Shown here: piece by piece, positions 1-10,090 of the stretch | How positions within the stretch are numbered: position 1 is the stretch's first letter | How the letters are laid out: each line of letters starts with the position of its first letter | Assembly: GCF_026805545.1 (NCBI RefSeq) | Contig: NZ_JAPRFR010000001.1 | Span: 930,001-994,000 of the forward strand | DNA from: Aerococcus kribbianus | GTDB taxonomy: Bacteria; Bacillota; Bacilli; Lactobacillales; Aerococcaceae | Direction: 5' to 3' | DNA: 64,000 nt | Position numbers and translations under genes: made by a program | Notes under the pieces: generated by a model | Database searches by the model: none | What the model saw: the letters and a program-made list of their open reading frames with translations, nothing else | Told to the model about the DNA's origin: nothing

Positions 1-493
1 GCCGGGTGGTTTTACTTGATTTAAAGTTAAAAATTGCCGGGAATACCTCTGATTCCTTACCCACAATCATCACACGTTTAGTGCTTGCATACTTACGATA
101 GACATTAAAAATTAAGACTCGGAAAATATAAAGCATGACCACTGACACCAGAAAGTTAATTAAAACAACTGACCGTGGAAAAGCTAACCAACGACCGGCA
201 AAGCTTAATACCATTGTCACTACTGATAAGAGAGCTTGTATAATCAAGGTAATAAAAAACAAGTCACCCTTGGATTTGTTATAGAGAATATAGACCCCAA
301 ACAAAATATTAAAAATTATAAAAATAATAATAATCCAACCAATCGCCCCTTGAAAGGCTTCAAAATTACGGCTGGGCACATAACGGCCATAACGGATAAA
401 AAAAGATAATAAATAGGATAAGAAGAGGACAAGCGATTCCGCTGCCACGATGACGATACGATACCAATTTGTCCATTCGCCATTTTTTTGCAT
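1..493 (-). CDS. Exopolysaccharide sugar transferase (polyprenyl glycosylphosphotransferase), N-terminal part, cut by window edge
   Basis: The minus strand is open from an ATG at 493 to the window edge (164 codons, no stop). It begins MQKNGEWTNWYRIVIV and shows four hydrophobic segments, roughly residues 12-36, 50-70, 80-105 and 108-130. These are followed by a Rossmann-like start with RVMIVGKE. This is the layout of the membrane and nucleotide-fold N-terminus of WcaJ/EpsE-type transferases, which move a sugar phosphate onto undecaprenyl phosphate to start polysaccharide synthesis. The catalytic C-terminal domain would lie to the left of the window, so the assignment rests on architecture only. 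An AAAGGTG ribosome site sits 5 nt before the ATG. The gene is probably the first or an early gene of a capsule or EPS locus outside the window. Confidence 0.6.
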   Translation of the reverse strand, partial: MQKNGEWTNWYRIVIVAAESLVLFLSYLLSFFIRYGRYVPSRNFEAFQGAIGWIIIIFIIFNILFGVYILYNKSKGDLFFITLIIQALLSVVTMVLSFAGRWLAFPRSVVLINFLVSVVMLYIFRVLIFNVYRKYASTKRVMIVGKESEVFPAIFNFKSSKTTR

Positions 494-535
494 ACTTTCA
501 CCTTTTTCATTTCTAAACTAGGTATTTATAGGGTT

Positions 536-643
536 AGTCTAAAAAGTCAGCTTCGGTAACATGGGAAAGCAGTTTGTTAATAAACACACTCTCAATTCAT
601 GAACCGAAGCTGTCTCGTACCCTTGTTGTTTATTATTTTAGCA
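536..643 (-). promoter_or_regulatory. Putative promoter and attenuator-like leader hairpin of the EPS gene
   Basis: Reading leftwards, an extended -10 (TGCTAAAAT, 643-635) is followed by a 10-bp inverted repeat, CAGCTTCGGT (612-603) and ACCGAAGCTG (557-548). The loop is 45 nt and the repeat is followed by a five-T run (545-541). The hairpin lies in the untranslated leader of the sugar-transferase gene, so it may be a transcription attenuator. It could also simply end read-through from the upstream gene at 699-1952. The -35 box is weak. Confidence 0.35.
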
Positions 644-698
644 CACTTTTCATAGGGAAAACATTGCCCGTCTTTAAAATTTCCTTAAAGTCACTAGT

Positions 699-1952
699 CT
701 ATTCAGCTGATTGACTGCTTTCTGCTGGGGCTAAAGCACTCTCTTGACTAGGTTGGAGAGTTGGTTGATTCTCAGGAATACTTTCACTAGGTGAAGACTC
801 ACTAGCTTGACTAGAACTTTCTTGGCTAGAATCACCTGATTCTGCTGGTGCAGACGATGTCTGCTGACTTGATTGACTAGCTCCTTGGTCAGAAGCAGGC
901 TGACTAGGCTGTGATGGTGAAGAACTAGTCGATGCAGACTCAGATGCACTTTCTTGTGTTTGTGGTGCACTCGACTGGGAAGACTGTTGTGACTGTGATT
1001 GGGAAGATTGACTACTTTGTTTTTGATTGTTCGGTTGTCGTTGTGGACGGTGGTTGGTACTATTTTGTCCTTGTTGATTATTTTGGCGGGTTGGACTCTG
1101 GGTTTGATAGAATTTTTGACTATCATCATTGTCTTTACGTTGTCGTTGTTCTGACGCTTTGCGCTGGTTGTCACCTTCTGCCTCAATCGCCTTAATCGTT
1201 TCCTGACTTTGGCCAGACTCTCGGGCTTCTTTAACTAGACGATCAGTGATTTGGTCAGTAAGTTTGTCATCAGCCTTAGAAATGATTTCTAAGACTTTTG
1301 CCTTCATATAAGGATTTTCCAAAGAAGCACTACTCTTACGCAAGTCATCCAAAGCTTCAACCAAACCTGCATAATCTAATTGATCATTTTCGGCAATCTT
1401 TTGAATATCCGCACGTAAATCAGTGAAGAAAGCGACCTGTTCCTCGGCTTCAGTGAGTAAATAATCTAAAGTTTGATAGAAGCCATCATCAGCGCTTTGT
1501 AATTCTTGGTCATATTGTTTACGTATTTGACTGATATCTTCTTCAGAAGTTTCTTGAGAAACTAAGACATATTCTTGTAAGGTAGCACCGTTAAGTGGGC
1601 GCTTATCATTAAGCCCTTGGAATAATTTATTAGTTGCAGTCAATGCATCAAATCGACTAGTAATGTCTTGAACACGATCTTCTAATTGGTCTTTTTCCTT
1701 ACTATTAGCGAGCTGGTTGACTGCTGTTCTTGCATTATCAATGGCTTCTTTTTTAATGTCTTCCTTCAAAAACATATAAGCATCATCATAATAAAGGTCA
1801 TTCACCTGACCAGCCACATCACTGATTGCTTGCTGTTGGTCAGCAGCACTATCATTGTTAGTGCGTGTTGCTGCATAGACACCCGCACCCACTACTGCCA
1901 GCAAGGCCAATGTAATTAAAACGACAACCTGCCAGCGTTTTTGTTTACGCAT
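699..1952 (-). CDS. Membrane-anchored extracytoplasmic protein with Ser/Gln-rich tail, function unknown
   Basis: The protein has 417 residues. I chose the ATG at 1952 because GGGGGAG lies just before it; a longer reading from 1982 has no such site. A short basic N-terminus (MRKQKRW) and one hydrophobic helix (about residues 8-27) form a signal peptide or membrane anchor without a lipobox. Residues 30-240 are charged and predicted helical, with repeated acidic/basic heptad-like stretches. From about residue 250 the chain is low complexity: Arg/Gln/Asn-rich, then almost pure Ser, Gln, Glu, Pro and Ala. Such tails usually cross or extend from the wall. No LPxTG motif is present. I do not recognise the family. 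It sits next to an EPS gene, so a cell-envelope role is plausible but unproven. Confidence 0.7.
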   Translation of the reverse strand: MRKQKRWQVVVLITLALLAVVGAGVYAATRTNNDSAADQQQAISDVAGQVNDLYYDDAYMFLKEDIKKEAIDNARTAVNQLANSKEKDQLEDRVQDITSRFDALTATNKLFQGLNDKRPLNGATLQEYVLVSQETSEEDISQIRKQYDQELQSADDGFYQTLDYLLTEAEEQVAFFTDLRADIQKIAENDQLDYAGLVEALDDLRKSSASLENPYMKAKVLEIISKADDKLTDQITDRLVKEARESGQSQETIKAIEAEGDNQRKASEQRQRKDNDDSQKFYQTQSPTRQNNQQGQNSTNHRPQRQPNNQKQSSQSSQSQSQQSSQSSAPQTQESASESASTSSSPSQPSQPASDQGASQSSQQTSSAPAESGDSSQESSSQASESSPSESIPENQPTLQPSQESALAPAESSQSAE

Positions 1953-2070
1953 AAACTCTCCCCCAATACTAAAATAATTCACTTATAGGATAGCATCATT
2001 AAGGCTATAGACTGAGGTCAAAATCCAAATTTAAACTATTTTTAACAATTTTGTAAGACAAGACTTAACG

Positions 2071-2120
2071 AAAAAATCTCCTAGTGGTTAGCACGGTTGG
2101 CTCCCACCAGGAGATTTTTA
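2071..2120 (-). terminator. Terminator after the FMN reductase gene
   Basis: Inverted repeat AATCTCCTAGTGG / CCACCAGGAGATT with A and T runs on opposite sides (2071-2087 and 2104-2120). It is usable from either strand. It lies directly downstream of the leftward gene ending at 2149. Confidence 0.8.
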
Positions 2121-2148
2121 ATCAGTTATTTGATTGAGTTATTTAAGC

Positions 2149-2691
2149 TTAGAAGCGAGCAGCAAATTCAGCAAATTGTTTACCTGCATTAGCTAAGAAA
2201 GCCTTAGTGTCTTCGTTTGTGATTTGACCTTTATCATCAGCGAGATCAGCAGTGCTACCGATGTATAATTCTGGTTGCGCCATAGCAGGCATATCAAGGA
2301 AAACTAATGAGTGACGTAATACATGGTTAGCTAGCATACCACCCATACCAGAGATGGATTGAGAAGCAACTAAGGCAGGTTTACCAGCCCAAAGGTTTTC
2401 ACCCCAAGGACGAGAAGCCACATCTAAAGCATTTTTCAATGCTGCTGGGATAGAGCGGTTGTGTTCAGGAGTAACGAAGATAATAGCGTCTTGGCTAGCT
2501 ACTTCTTCACGGAATTTTGTATAAGCTTCCGGTGAGTTTTCGTCATAATCTTGGTTATATAATGGCAGGTCAGCAATATTTAAGAAAGTCACTTCAGCAT
2601 CACTAGGTAAGCCAGCTACTATGGCATTAGCTACCCCTGCAGAGTATGAGTTTTCACGAATAGAACCTACAACAACACCAAATTTAGTCAT
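2149..2691 (-). CDS. NADPH-dependent FMN reductase / azoreductase family protein
   Basis: The 180-residue flavodoxin-fold protein starts MTKFGVVVGSIRENSYS. The GSIRENSYS loop (residues 9-17) is the FMN-phosphate-binding signature of the FMN_red family. TPEHNRSIPAALKNALD around residues 74-90 is the second family signature. Family members use NAD(P)H to reduce flavin and then quinones, chromate or azo compounds in the cytosol. The gene is monocistronic, with a terminator behind it and two operator-like repeats in front (2741-2808), which suggests inducible control by a stress-sensing repressor. The physiological substrate cannot be read from the sequence. Confidence 0.88.
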   Translation of the reverse strand: MTKFGVVVGSIRENSYSAGVANAIVAGLPSDAEVTFLNIADLPLYNQDYDENSPEAYTKFREEVASQDAIIFVTPEHNRSIPAALKNALDVASRPWGENLWAGKPALVASQSISGMGGMLANHVLRHSLVFLDMPAMAQPELYIGSTADLADDKGQITNEDTKAFLANAGKQFAEFAARF

Positions 2692-2740
2692 AAAATAATT
2701 CTTCCTTTCTGTAATTTCCTTTCGTATTCAACATCATTAT

Positions 2741-2808
2741 CTTAATATTTCTAAATCGAAATATCAAGTTATATGCTTACAATAACACTTCGAAACCGAA
2801 ATATCAAG
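2741..2808 (-). promoter_or_regulatory. Twin operator-like repeats overlapping the FMN reductase promoter
   Basis: On the minus strand the motif CTTGATATTTCG occurs twice, exactly 40 bp apart (ending at 2808 and 2768). The gene-proximal copy extends to an almost perfect palindrome, CTTGATATTTC-N6-GAAATATTAAG (2768-2741). Each copy carries TTGATA, and the proximal one has TAAGAT 17 bp further on, a fair -35/-10 pair. A repressor bound here would cover the promoter. The regulator itself is not identified. Confidence 0.5.
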
Positions 2809-2817
2809 TCCTATAAC

Positions 2818-3354
2818 TTAGTAATTTGCTCTAGAGCCGCCAATATATTTAGGTCGCGACCGCAAAGCCGTCACATGGGCCTGACCAAGGCTTTTATTTT
2901 GTGGACGTACGGGAACTTGAACATGTTTAATATGCATACCAATCGCTGTATCACCAATATCTATACCCGCTTGGCCGACAATGTGTTCCACTTCTACCGG
3001 ATTTACCATTTGTTCAAAGGCTGCTACCGAACAGGCACCTCCAGCATGGTATTGAGGACGCACATTCACAATTTCAAGCTGGTGCGTTTTAGCCAATTCG
3101 GCCTCTACCACCAAAGCCCGATTGATGTGCTCACAACCTTGGACTGCGAGATAAATATCCTTTTTCCCTAAGCTATCTAATAAAGTAGAGATAATCATTT
3201 CCCCTATTTCAGGACTAGAGTTCTTACCAATATGGTCACCCTGAATCTCGCTTGTCGAACATCCTAAAACAAAAATATCACCTGCAGATAGCTTAGCTTG
3301 ACTCAATACGTCTTCAACAATTGCTTGCAGATCAGCTTGTAACGTTTCAAACAC
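2818..3354 (-). CDS. YwlG-like protein (UPF0340 / TIGR01440 family)
   Basis: I place the start at the GTG at 3354, giving 178 residues, which is close to the family's usual length. GAGGGG lies 6 nt upstream. A longer reading from 3468 would run into the intergenic hairpin repeat and add 38 unsupported residues. Conserved stretches include [19 protein letters not shown] near the start of the mature frame, [10 protein letters not shown] in the middle and [12 protein letters not shown] towards the end. The last two hold conserved Cys, His and Glu residues. The family is widespread in Firmicutes and has no firmly established function. The gene stands alone, between the FMN reductase and the groESL operon. 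Confidence 0.85.
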   Translation of the reverse strand: MFETLQADLQAIVEDVLSQAKLSAGDIFVLGCSTSEIQGDHIGKNSSPEIGEMIISTLLDSLGKKDIYLAVQGCEHINRALVVEAELAKTHQLEIVNVRPQYHAGGACSVAAFEQMVNPVEVEHIVGQAGIDIGDTAIGMHIKHVQVPVRPQNKSLGQAHVTALRSRPKYIGGSRANY

Positions 3355-3429
3355 AGAATCCCCTCTTTCTTGATTAGAGTATAGCATTTTTCTGAGTATG
3401 ATGAGACTATTTACTACTGACTGATGCTT

Positions 3430-3655
3430 AGGAAGCTGAGACAAAAATTCCGTCCTACCGCTTTTCATCGCACCCTAATTTCCAACAACTCAGAGCTCCC
3501 CCATTTCATCTCATCTTGTTTAGTCGAGTTCGCAATCGCAGGGCCGGCGTCCATTTCTGAATGAGGCATCAAAATGATTTTCACCATTTTTCGCCTCCTT
3601 CCGATATGGTCCGGCCCTGATCGCGATTGACTCACATCCTGTTTAGTCGGGTTCG
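3430..3655. repeat. Intergenic long-hairpin repeat, one full unit plus a right-half fragment
   Basis: The full unit begins after TTTAGTCGAGTTC (about 3519-3531). It has outer arms CAATCGCAGGGCCGG (3532-3546) and CCGGCCCTGATCGCGATTG (3611-3629), with a 3-nt bulge on the right arm. It closes with CATCCTGTTTAGTCGGGTTC (3635-3654). To its left, 3449-3518 holds two right-half fragments (CGTCCTACCGCTTTTCATCG and CAGAGCTCCCCCATTTCATC) that recur near 32.75 and 32.94 kb. No gene is present. It is a member of the family at 32.5, 39.5 and 55.1 kb. Confidence 0.8.
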
Positions 3656-3671
3656 CAAAAGATTATAGAAA

Positions 3672-3708
3672 ACACAAAAAAGAGGCTGAAAATCCAGCCT
3701 CTTTTTGG
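3672..3708 (-). terminator. Terminator of the groESL operon
   Basis: Hairpin AGAGGCTG / CAGCCTCT flanked by A and T runs, 50 bp beyond the groEL stop. The GGCTG-type stem resembles the terminator hairpins linked to the repeat units at 32.5, 39.5 and 55.1 kb. Confidence 0.8.
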
Positions 3709-3758
3709 TTAAGTTCCAAAAGCTCTTGGAGCTAAAGGATCTTATCTCATCTTAGTTA

Positions 3759-5384
<1,626 letters not shown>

Positions 5385-5438
5385 TTAGAATTCACCTCAA
5401 AATAATTTGTTGTTTACTTCTTTGTTGTATGAAATTAC

Positions 5439-5708
5439 TTAGTCGACAACAGCTACAATATCAGATTCTTTAATAATCAAGTAACTTTCGCCTTGATATT
5501 CTACTTCAGAACCGGCGTATTTTTCGAATAGAACCCGGTCACCAACACTTAATTGGCTTTTAAATTCTTCAGTGTCGTCAGAAACAGCCAAAACCTTACC
5601 AATCTGCGGCTTTTCCTTGGCAGCTGACGGTAAGACGATACCTGAAACTGTCTTTTCTTCGACTTCTTCAATTTGGATAACAACACGACCATTTAAAGGT
5701 TTTAACAT
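5439..5708 (-). CDS. groES: Co-chaperonin GroES (10 kDa)
   Basis: The ATG at 5708 gives MLKPLNGRVVIQIEEVEE, 89 residues. GGAGGGAA lies 6 nt upstream, so the nine extra codons of a longer reading (from 5735) are not needed. The mobile loop (EEKTVSGIVLPSAAKEK, about 16-32) with the GIVL motif that docks to GroEL is intact. It forms the heptameric lid of the chaperonin. It is the first gene of the groES-groEL operon, with CIRCE and a good promoter 40-105 bp upstream. Confidence 0.98.
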   Translation of the reverse strand: MLKPLNGRVVIQIEEVEEKTVSGIVLPSAAKEKPQIGKVLAVSDDTEEFKSQLSVGDRVLFEKYAGSEVEYQGESYLIIKESDIVAVVD

Positions 5709-5745
5709 GATATTCCCTCCAAGTTTTACATACACTATTTAACTA

Positions 5746-5813
5746 TTAGCACTCATCAAGTGTGACTGCTAACCTATGTCTATTATGATATACCACATAT
5801 AAAAGGAATGCAA
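5746..5813 (-). promoter_or_regulatory. groESL promoter and CIRCE operator (HrcA site)
   Basis: CIRCE: TTAGCACTC (5746-5754), nine bases, GACTGCTAA (5764-5772). It differs from the consensus inverted repeat at one base (GACT for GAGT). Upstream on the minus strand, TTGCAT (5813-5808) and TATCAT (5790-5785) are 17 bp apart. CIRCE therefore overlaps the start of the transcript, the standard position for HrcA repression of heat-shock genes. HrcA itself is not in this window. Confidence 0.93.
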
Positions 5814-5911
5814 GAGATATCCTTGACTTTTTTTGACCTTTTTAAAAAACTTGCAAAAAATGCCCGATTAAGTTACTTTAATACTACGAATTCAAACGAA
5901 GGAGGGATTAT

Positions 5912-6109
5912 ATGAACAAAAAGATGATATTAAACTCTGCATTATTTAAACTAGTGTTCGCCCTCTTATTTTTAACTTTTGCTGTTAATAGCGTGAATGA
6001 AAATGGTTGGAATATTATTGCCATCCTTTTTATTGTCTTCGCTAGTTTTGATGTCTATAACATTATCAAACTCAGCAAAGTCTATAAAATCATCAAAGAC
6101 CGTTCGTAA
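5912..6109 (+). CDS. Small two-helix membrane protein, function unknown
   Basis: The 65-residue protein is preceded by a strong GAAGGAGGG site 6 nt before the ATG. It contains two hydrophobic segments (about residues 9-26 and 33-50), a short NENGWN turn between them, and a basic C-terminus (KLSKVYKIIKDRS). The gene is transcribed alone between the groES promoter and a shared terminator with rex. I do not recognise a family. The ribosome site and clean membrane topology argue that it is real. Confidence 0.7.
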   Translation: MNKKMILNSALFKLVFALLFLTFAVNSVNENGWNIIAILFIVFASFDVYNIIKLSKVYKIIKDRS

Positions 6110-6122
6110 AAATGTCACCAAT

Positions 6123-6192
6123 AAAAAAGACTAGTTAGCACCTCCTTAGTCCGATACTAGCCATGGACTAAGGTTGGCTAACTAGTTTTTTT
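6123..6192. terminator. Bidirectional terminator between the small membrane protein and rex
   Basis: Long inverted repeat AAAAAAGACTAGTTAGC ... GGCTAACTAGTTTTTTT, with inner arms CTTAGTCC / GGACTAAG. It serves the converging genes ending at 6109 (+) and 6191 (-). Confidence 0.85.
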
Positions 6193-6814
6193 ATTTAGAC
6201 GCATTAATATAGTAGATCAAGGTTTGTAGCTCATTGACAAGGTCCACATTTTGCACATGAATCCCTTCAGAGACATCTAAGCGCACCGGAGTAAAATTAA
6301 AAATTCCTTTTACACCTGCTTTTTCTAAGTCAGGGATAATTTTTTGGACAGCATTTTCAGGAACCGTGATAATAACCACCTCAATATCCATCAAATCCAA
6401 TTGTTCCTGTAAGTCAGACATGGGATAAATGGGTACACCATTGTGAACTGTTCCTACAATATCTTCATTAATGTCAAAGGCTGCTCCAATATGGACATTA
6501 TTTGATTTTTTGAAATTGTAATTCAATAAGGCGTTACCTAAATTACCGACTCCAATAAGTGCCACCGTTTGCAAACGGTCTTGACTTAGAGTACGGCTAA
6601 AAAAGTTTAACAAATATTCAATATCATAGCCATAGCCTCGTTTACCCAAGGCACCAAAATAAGATAAGTCACGTCTAATCGTCGCAGAATCTACTTTAAC
6701 TGCTTCGCTCAATTCTGTTGAGGAAATACGTAACTTCCCCATATCATGAAACATTTTTAGATAACGATGGTACAAGGGCAAACGTTTGGCCGTTGCTTTG
6801 GGAATTTCTTTCAT
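6191..6814 (-). CDS. rex: Redox-sensing transcriptional repressor Rex
   Basis: The 207-residue length fits the family. The N-terminal winged helix includes [39 protein letters not shown] (about residues 26-64). It is followed by a Rossmann fold with [16 protein letters not shown] (83-98), the NAD(H)-binding loop. Rex senses the NADH/NAD ratio and represses fermentation and respiration genes when NADH is low. A likely autoregulatory operator is at 6859-6877. The divergent neighbour is the ABC-F gene, the same neighbourhood as rex-ydiF in Bacillus. Confidence 0.97.
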   Translation of the reverse strand: MKEIPKATAKRLPLYHRYLKMFHDMGKLRISSTELSEAVKVDSATIRRDLSYFGALGKRGYGYDIEYLLNFFSRTLSQDRLQTVALIGVGNLGNALLNYNFKKSNNVHIGAAFDINEDIVGTVHNGVPIYPMSDLQEQLDLMDIEVVIITVPENAVQKIIPDLEKAGVKGIFNFTPVRLDVSEGIHVQNVDLVNELQTLIYYINASK

Positions 6815-6858
6815 TTAAGGACCTCCATCCCTAATCTTGGTGAGTCTTTTCGAGTTTT

Positions 6859-6877
6859 TTATGAAACTTTATCACAA
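6859..6877 (-). promoter_or_regulatory. Probable Rex operator
   Basis: On the minus strand TTGTGATAAAGTTTCATAA resembles the Rex site TTGTGAA-N4-TTCACAA, with a mismatch in each half. It is 45 bp upstream of the rex start, so autoregulation is likely. Confidence 0.5.
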
Positions 6878-7021
6878 TATTTCACTTTAGTTCTATTTTA
6901 GCACGTTATAAACAAAACACAACAGGCAGAGTTTTAGCATGTTTAAACTTAGTCTGTAATTCCTAGTCACCTATTTTTATGCTAAACTGGTGACAGAGTA
7001 TTTGAGAAGAGGTTATACGTT

Positions 7022-8977
7022 ATGATTATCTTACAAGGATCCAACTTAGAGCGACGTTTCGCTAGTGATATTTTATTTTCCAATGTTAACATTCGTGTAC
7101 AAAATCATAGTCGCATCGCCTTAGTGGGTCGCAATGGTACCGGGAAATCCACCCTTCTAAAAATCTTAGCAGGTATTGAACGTCCCGATGAAGGTACTGT
7201 TTCTAAAAACCGGGACCTCTCTATTTCCTATATGGACCAACACACTGCCATCGACAGCCAGCTCACCGTCTATGAAGAAATGTTAGAAGTTTTTACCCCT
7301 GTCCTCCGTCTACTAGAACAAGCTCAACTAGCTGCGGAAGAACTCGGTGATCCGGATTTAATGGCTGATGAAAAAAAATATCAAGAAGCCCTTAAAAATT
7401 ACGACCGCCTACAAGAAAAATTACAATATTATAATGCTTATTCCTATGAGTCAGATATCCGTATGGTTTTGCATGGTTTCCAATTTTATCCTGAAGACTA
7501 TGACAAACCCATCCAATCTTTATCTGGTGGTCAACGCACCCGCTTGGCCTTAGCTAAAATTTTATTGGAGAAGCGAGACTTATTGATTCTAGACGAACCG
7601 ACCAACCACTTGGACATCGAAACGTTAACTTGGCTAGAGTCCTATTTACCCAAGTATCCTGGAGCCATCTTAATTGTCAGCCACGACCGTTACTTTCTAG
7701 ACGCCGTCTGTAATGAAACCTATGAAATGGACCATCAGGGCATCAACTATTACAAAGGGAATTATTCCTTCTACTTGCGAGAACGTGCGCTGCGAATGGA
7801 ACAAGCCTTAAAAGCTTATGAAAAACAACAAGACAAAATTGCCAAGTTAGAAGACTATGTTCAACGCAATATTGTCCGAGCTTCAACCACTAAAATGGCC
7901 CAAAGTCGGCGCAAACAACTTGAAAAAATGGATCGTATTGAAAAACCTCAGGCCGACCAAAGATCTGCCCGCATCCAATTTTCTACTGCTCAAGAAAGTG
8001 GCAATGTGGTTTTAACCGCCAATGACCTGGCCATTGGTTACGACCATGATATTTTGGCCCAACCCATTAACCTAGACTTGCGCAAGCAACAAGCCATAGC
8101 TATTGTCGGTCCCAACGGAGTCGGAAAATCCACCTTACTTAAGACTTTAATTGGCCAGATTCCTGCCTTAGCCGGTGACATTTCTTATGGAGCCAATGTT
8201 GACTTGGGTTATTATGACCAGAATCTTGGTAATTTAAATTCTAAGAAGGATGTCCTCCATGAACTCTGGGACAAGAATCCTAATATGCCAGAGCAGGATA
8301 TCCGAACTATTTTAGGTAGCTTCCTTTTTTCTGGAGAGGATGTCTTGAAATCTGTTGCCAGTCTATCTGGGGGCGAAAAGGCGCGTTTAGAATTAGCTAA
8401 ATTAGCCACTGACCATGATAATTTACTCATCCTCGACGAACCAACCAACCACTTAGATATTGATTCCAAGGAAGTTTTAGAGGATGCCTTGATTGCTTAT
8501 GATGGCACTTTACTTTTCGTCAGCCATGACCGTTACTTTATCAATCGTATTGCCAGTCAAGTCATTGAAATTGGTGAAGAAGGTAGCCAACTTTACCTAG
8601 GCGATTATGATTATTATTTGGCCAAGAAAGCCGAAGAGGAAGAACGACAAGCAGCCCTGGCCCAAACACAAGAAACGCCCCAAAATAATAAGCAAGAACA
8701 GGCAGACCATTCTCGTAAAGAAGCTTACCAACTCTCTAAGGAAGAACAAAAACAAACCCGTAAGCTTCACCGGCAAGTCACTAAAATTGAAGAAGAAGTG
8801 TCTACTATTGAAACAGAAATTGCCCGTCTTCATGAAGAGATGACCCAACCTGATGTCATCCAAGATCATGAAAAACTTAGCCAGCTCTCCAAGCAAGTGG
8901 AAAGTCTTGAGGACCAACAAATGACTTTAATGAACCAATGGGAAGACTTAGAAATACAGTTAGAAGACTTGGAATAA
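7022..8977 (+). CDS. ABC-F family ATPase (YdiF-like)
   Basis: The 651-residue protein has two ABC domains and no membrane segments. Walker A motifs are GRNGTGKST (about 37-45) and GPNGVGKST (about 364-372). Signatures are LSGGQRTRLALAK and LSGGEKARLELAK, and both Walker B stretches read LILDEPTNHLD. The linker between domains is basic and helical, as in ABC-F translation factors. The last 100 residues form a charged coiled coil (repeated KIEEEV, LEDQQM), like Uup/YdiF C-terminal domains. ABC-F proteins act on the ribosome rather than in transport; some give antibiotic resistance, but nothing here indicates that. It is divergent from rex and ends at a strong terminator. Confidence 0.92.
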   Translation: MIILQGSNLERRFASDILFSNVNIRVQNHSRIALVGRNGTGKSTLLKILAGIERPDEGTVSKNRDLSISYMDQHTAIDSQLTVYEEMLEVFTPVLRLLEQAQLAAEELGDPDLMADEKKYQEALKNYDRLQEKLQYYNAYSYESDIRMVLHGFQFYPEDYDKPIQSLSGGQRTRLALAKILLEKRDLLILDEPTNHLDIETLTWLESYLPKYPGAILIVSHDRYFLDAVCNETYEMDHQGINYYKGNYSFYLRERALRMEQALKAYEKQQDKIAKLEDYVQRNIVRASTTKMAQSRRKQLEKMDRIEKPQADQRSARIQFSTAQESGNVVLTANDLAIGYDHDILAQPINLDLRKQQAIAIVGPNGVGKSTLLKTLIGQIPALAGDISYGANVDLGYYDQNLGNLNSKKDVLHELWDKNPNMPEQDIRTILGSFLFSGEDVLKSVASLSGGEKARLELAKLATDHDNLLILDEPTNHLDIDSKEVLEDALIAYDGTLLFVSHDRYFINRIASQVIEIGEEGSQLYLGDYDYYLAKKAEEEERQAALAQTQETPQNNKQEQADHSRKEAYQLSKEEQKQTRKLHRQVTKIEEEVSTIETEIARLHEEMTQPDVIQDHEKLSQLSKQVESLEDQQMTLMNQWEDLEIQLEDLE

Positions 8978-8984
8978 GTGAAGC

Positions 8985-9030
8985 AAAAAACGACCAGGTG
9001 CGAAGGCTTCTTCGCACCTGGTCGTTTTTA
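8985..9030. terminator. Strong bidirectional terminator
   Basis: Almost perfect 19-bp stem (AACGACCAGGTGCGAAG and its complement) with a 5-nt loop, A run before and T run after. It lies between the converging ABC-F gene and tsaD. Confidence 0.93.
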
Positions 9031-9075
9031 CTCTATTTGAATCTTATCTTCCACAACTCGGCAGTAGAAATTTAC

Positions 9076-10086
9076 CTAGTCATTTAAGGCCAAGCCTGGT
9101 TTGGCATCTAAGGATAAGTCAGCAAATTCACCCTTGTCATAATGGTATTGAGCGGCCGCCCCAATCATAGCTGCATTATCTCCGCATAAGGCTAGTGGCG
9201 GGAAATGCAATTTAACATCAGGATAAGCTTTAGCTACGGCTATTTTTAATTTTTGACGTAAACTAGAATTAGCGGCTACACCACCGGCAACCACCAAATC
9301 TTTTACGGGATAGTGGTCAAGAGCGCGTAAAGTTTTAGCTACTAAAACATCAACAGCTGCAGCTTGAAAACTAGCTGCAATATCAGCCTGTTTAAGGGTT
9401 TCCCCACGTTGATCCGCATTATGAAGATGGTTAATGACAGCAGATTTTAAACCTGAAAAGGAAAAATCAAAATTATCTTCATTAATCATAGCTCGAGGAT
9501 AATCATAAATATCTTGTCCTTCTTGAGCCAATTCATCAATTTTTTTACCCCCAGGATAAGCTAATCCCAAGACTCGGCCAATTTTATCATAAGCCTCACC
9601 AACTGCATCATCTCGGGTATCGCCAATAGTTTGGAAATGTCCATGACTCGGCATATAAACAAGTTCTGTATGGCCCCCTGACACCACTAGACTCAAAAGT
9701 GGAAAATTTAAACGCTCCACTAATTGACTGGCATAAATATGTCCCGCCATATGGTTGACAGCAATTAGGGGTTTATTATGAGCAAAAGCTAATGACTTGG
9801 CTGCCGTTATACCAATTAATAAGGCACCCACTAACCCAGGGCCTTGTGTTACAGCTACTGCATCGATGACGTCCCAGTCACAACCAGCTTCCTTAAAGGC
9901 TGCAGCAATGACTTGGGTAATTTGTTCCACATGATGGCGGCTAGCGATTTCAGGCACCACACCACCAAAACGCATATGGCTCTTGATTTGACTGGCCACT
10001 ACATTAGACCGCATCTCATGTCCATCTTTGATAATAGCAGCACTGGTTTCATCACATGACGATTCAATTGCTAAAATATTAGTCAT
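9076..10086 (-). CDS. tsaD: tRNA N6-threonylcarbamoyladenosine transferase TsaD
   Basis: The ATG at 10086 gives 336 residues beginning [15 protein letters not shown], the conserved family start, with GGAAAGG upstream. An extension to 10158 would overlap rimI and is not supported. The metal-binding HMAGH (about 110-114), the SGGHTEL loop (about 133-139) and [10 protein letters not shown] near 270 are all present. TsaD transfers the threonylcarbamoyl group to A37 of ANN-decoding tRNAs together with TsaB and TsaE. It is the last gene of the tsaB-GNAT-rimI-tsaD operon, 4 bp behind rimI. Confidence 0.97.
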   Translation of the reverse strand: MTNILAIESSCDETSAAIIKDGHEMRSNVVASQIKSHMRFGGVVPEIASRHHVEQITQVIAAAFKEAGCDWDVIDAVAVTQGPGLVGALLIGITAAKSLAFAHNKPLIAVNHMAGHIYASQLVERLNFPLLSLVVSGGHTELVYMPSHGHFQTIGDTRDDAVGEAYDKIGRVLGLAYPGGKKIDELAQEGQDIYDYPRAMINEDNFDFSFSGLKSAVINHLHNADQRGETLKQADIAASFQAAAVDVLVAKTLRALDHYPVKDLVVAGGVAANSSLRQKLKIAVAKAYPDVKLHFPPLALCGDNAAMIGAAAQYHYDKGEFADLSLDAKPGLALND

Positions 10087-10090
10087 TATT

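Noticed and set aside
316-510. 64-residue minus-strand frame at the left end
   Set aside because: It is a different frame of the partial sugar-transferase gene, whose own frame is open from 493 to the edge with better membrane topology and a ribosome site.
932-1195. Forward frame opposite the Ser/Gln-rich tail
   Set aside because: Low-complexity coding sequence gives long antisense frames; no start signals and an unnatural Val/Asp-rich composition.
2773-3171. Forward reading frame of 132 codons opposite the YwlG-like gene
   Set aside because: It is a shadow of the well-conserved minus-strand gene and has no ribosome site.
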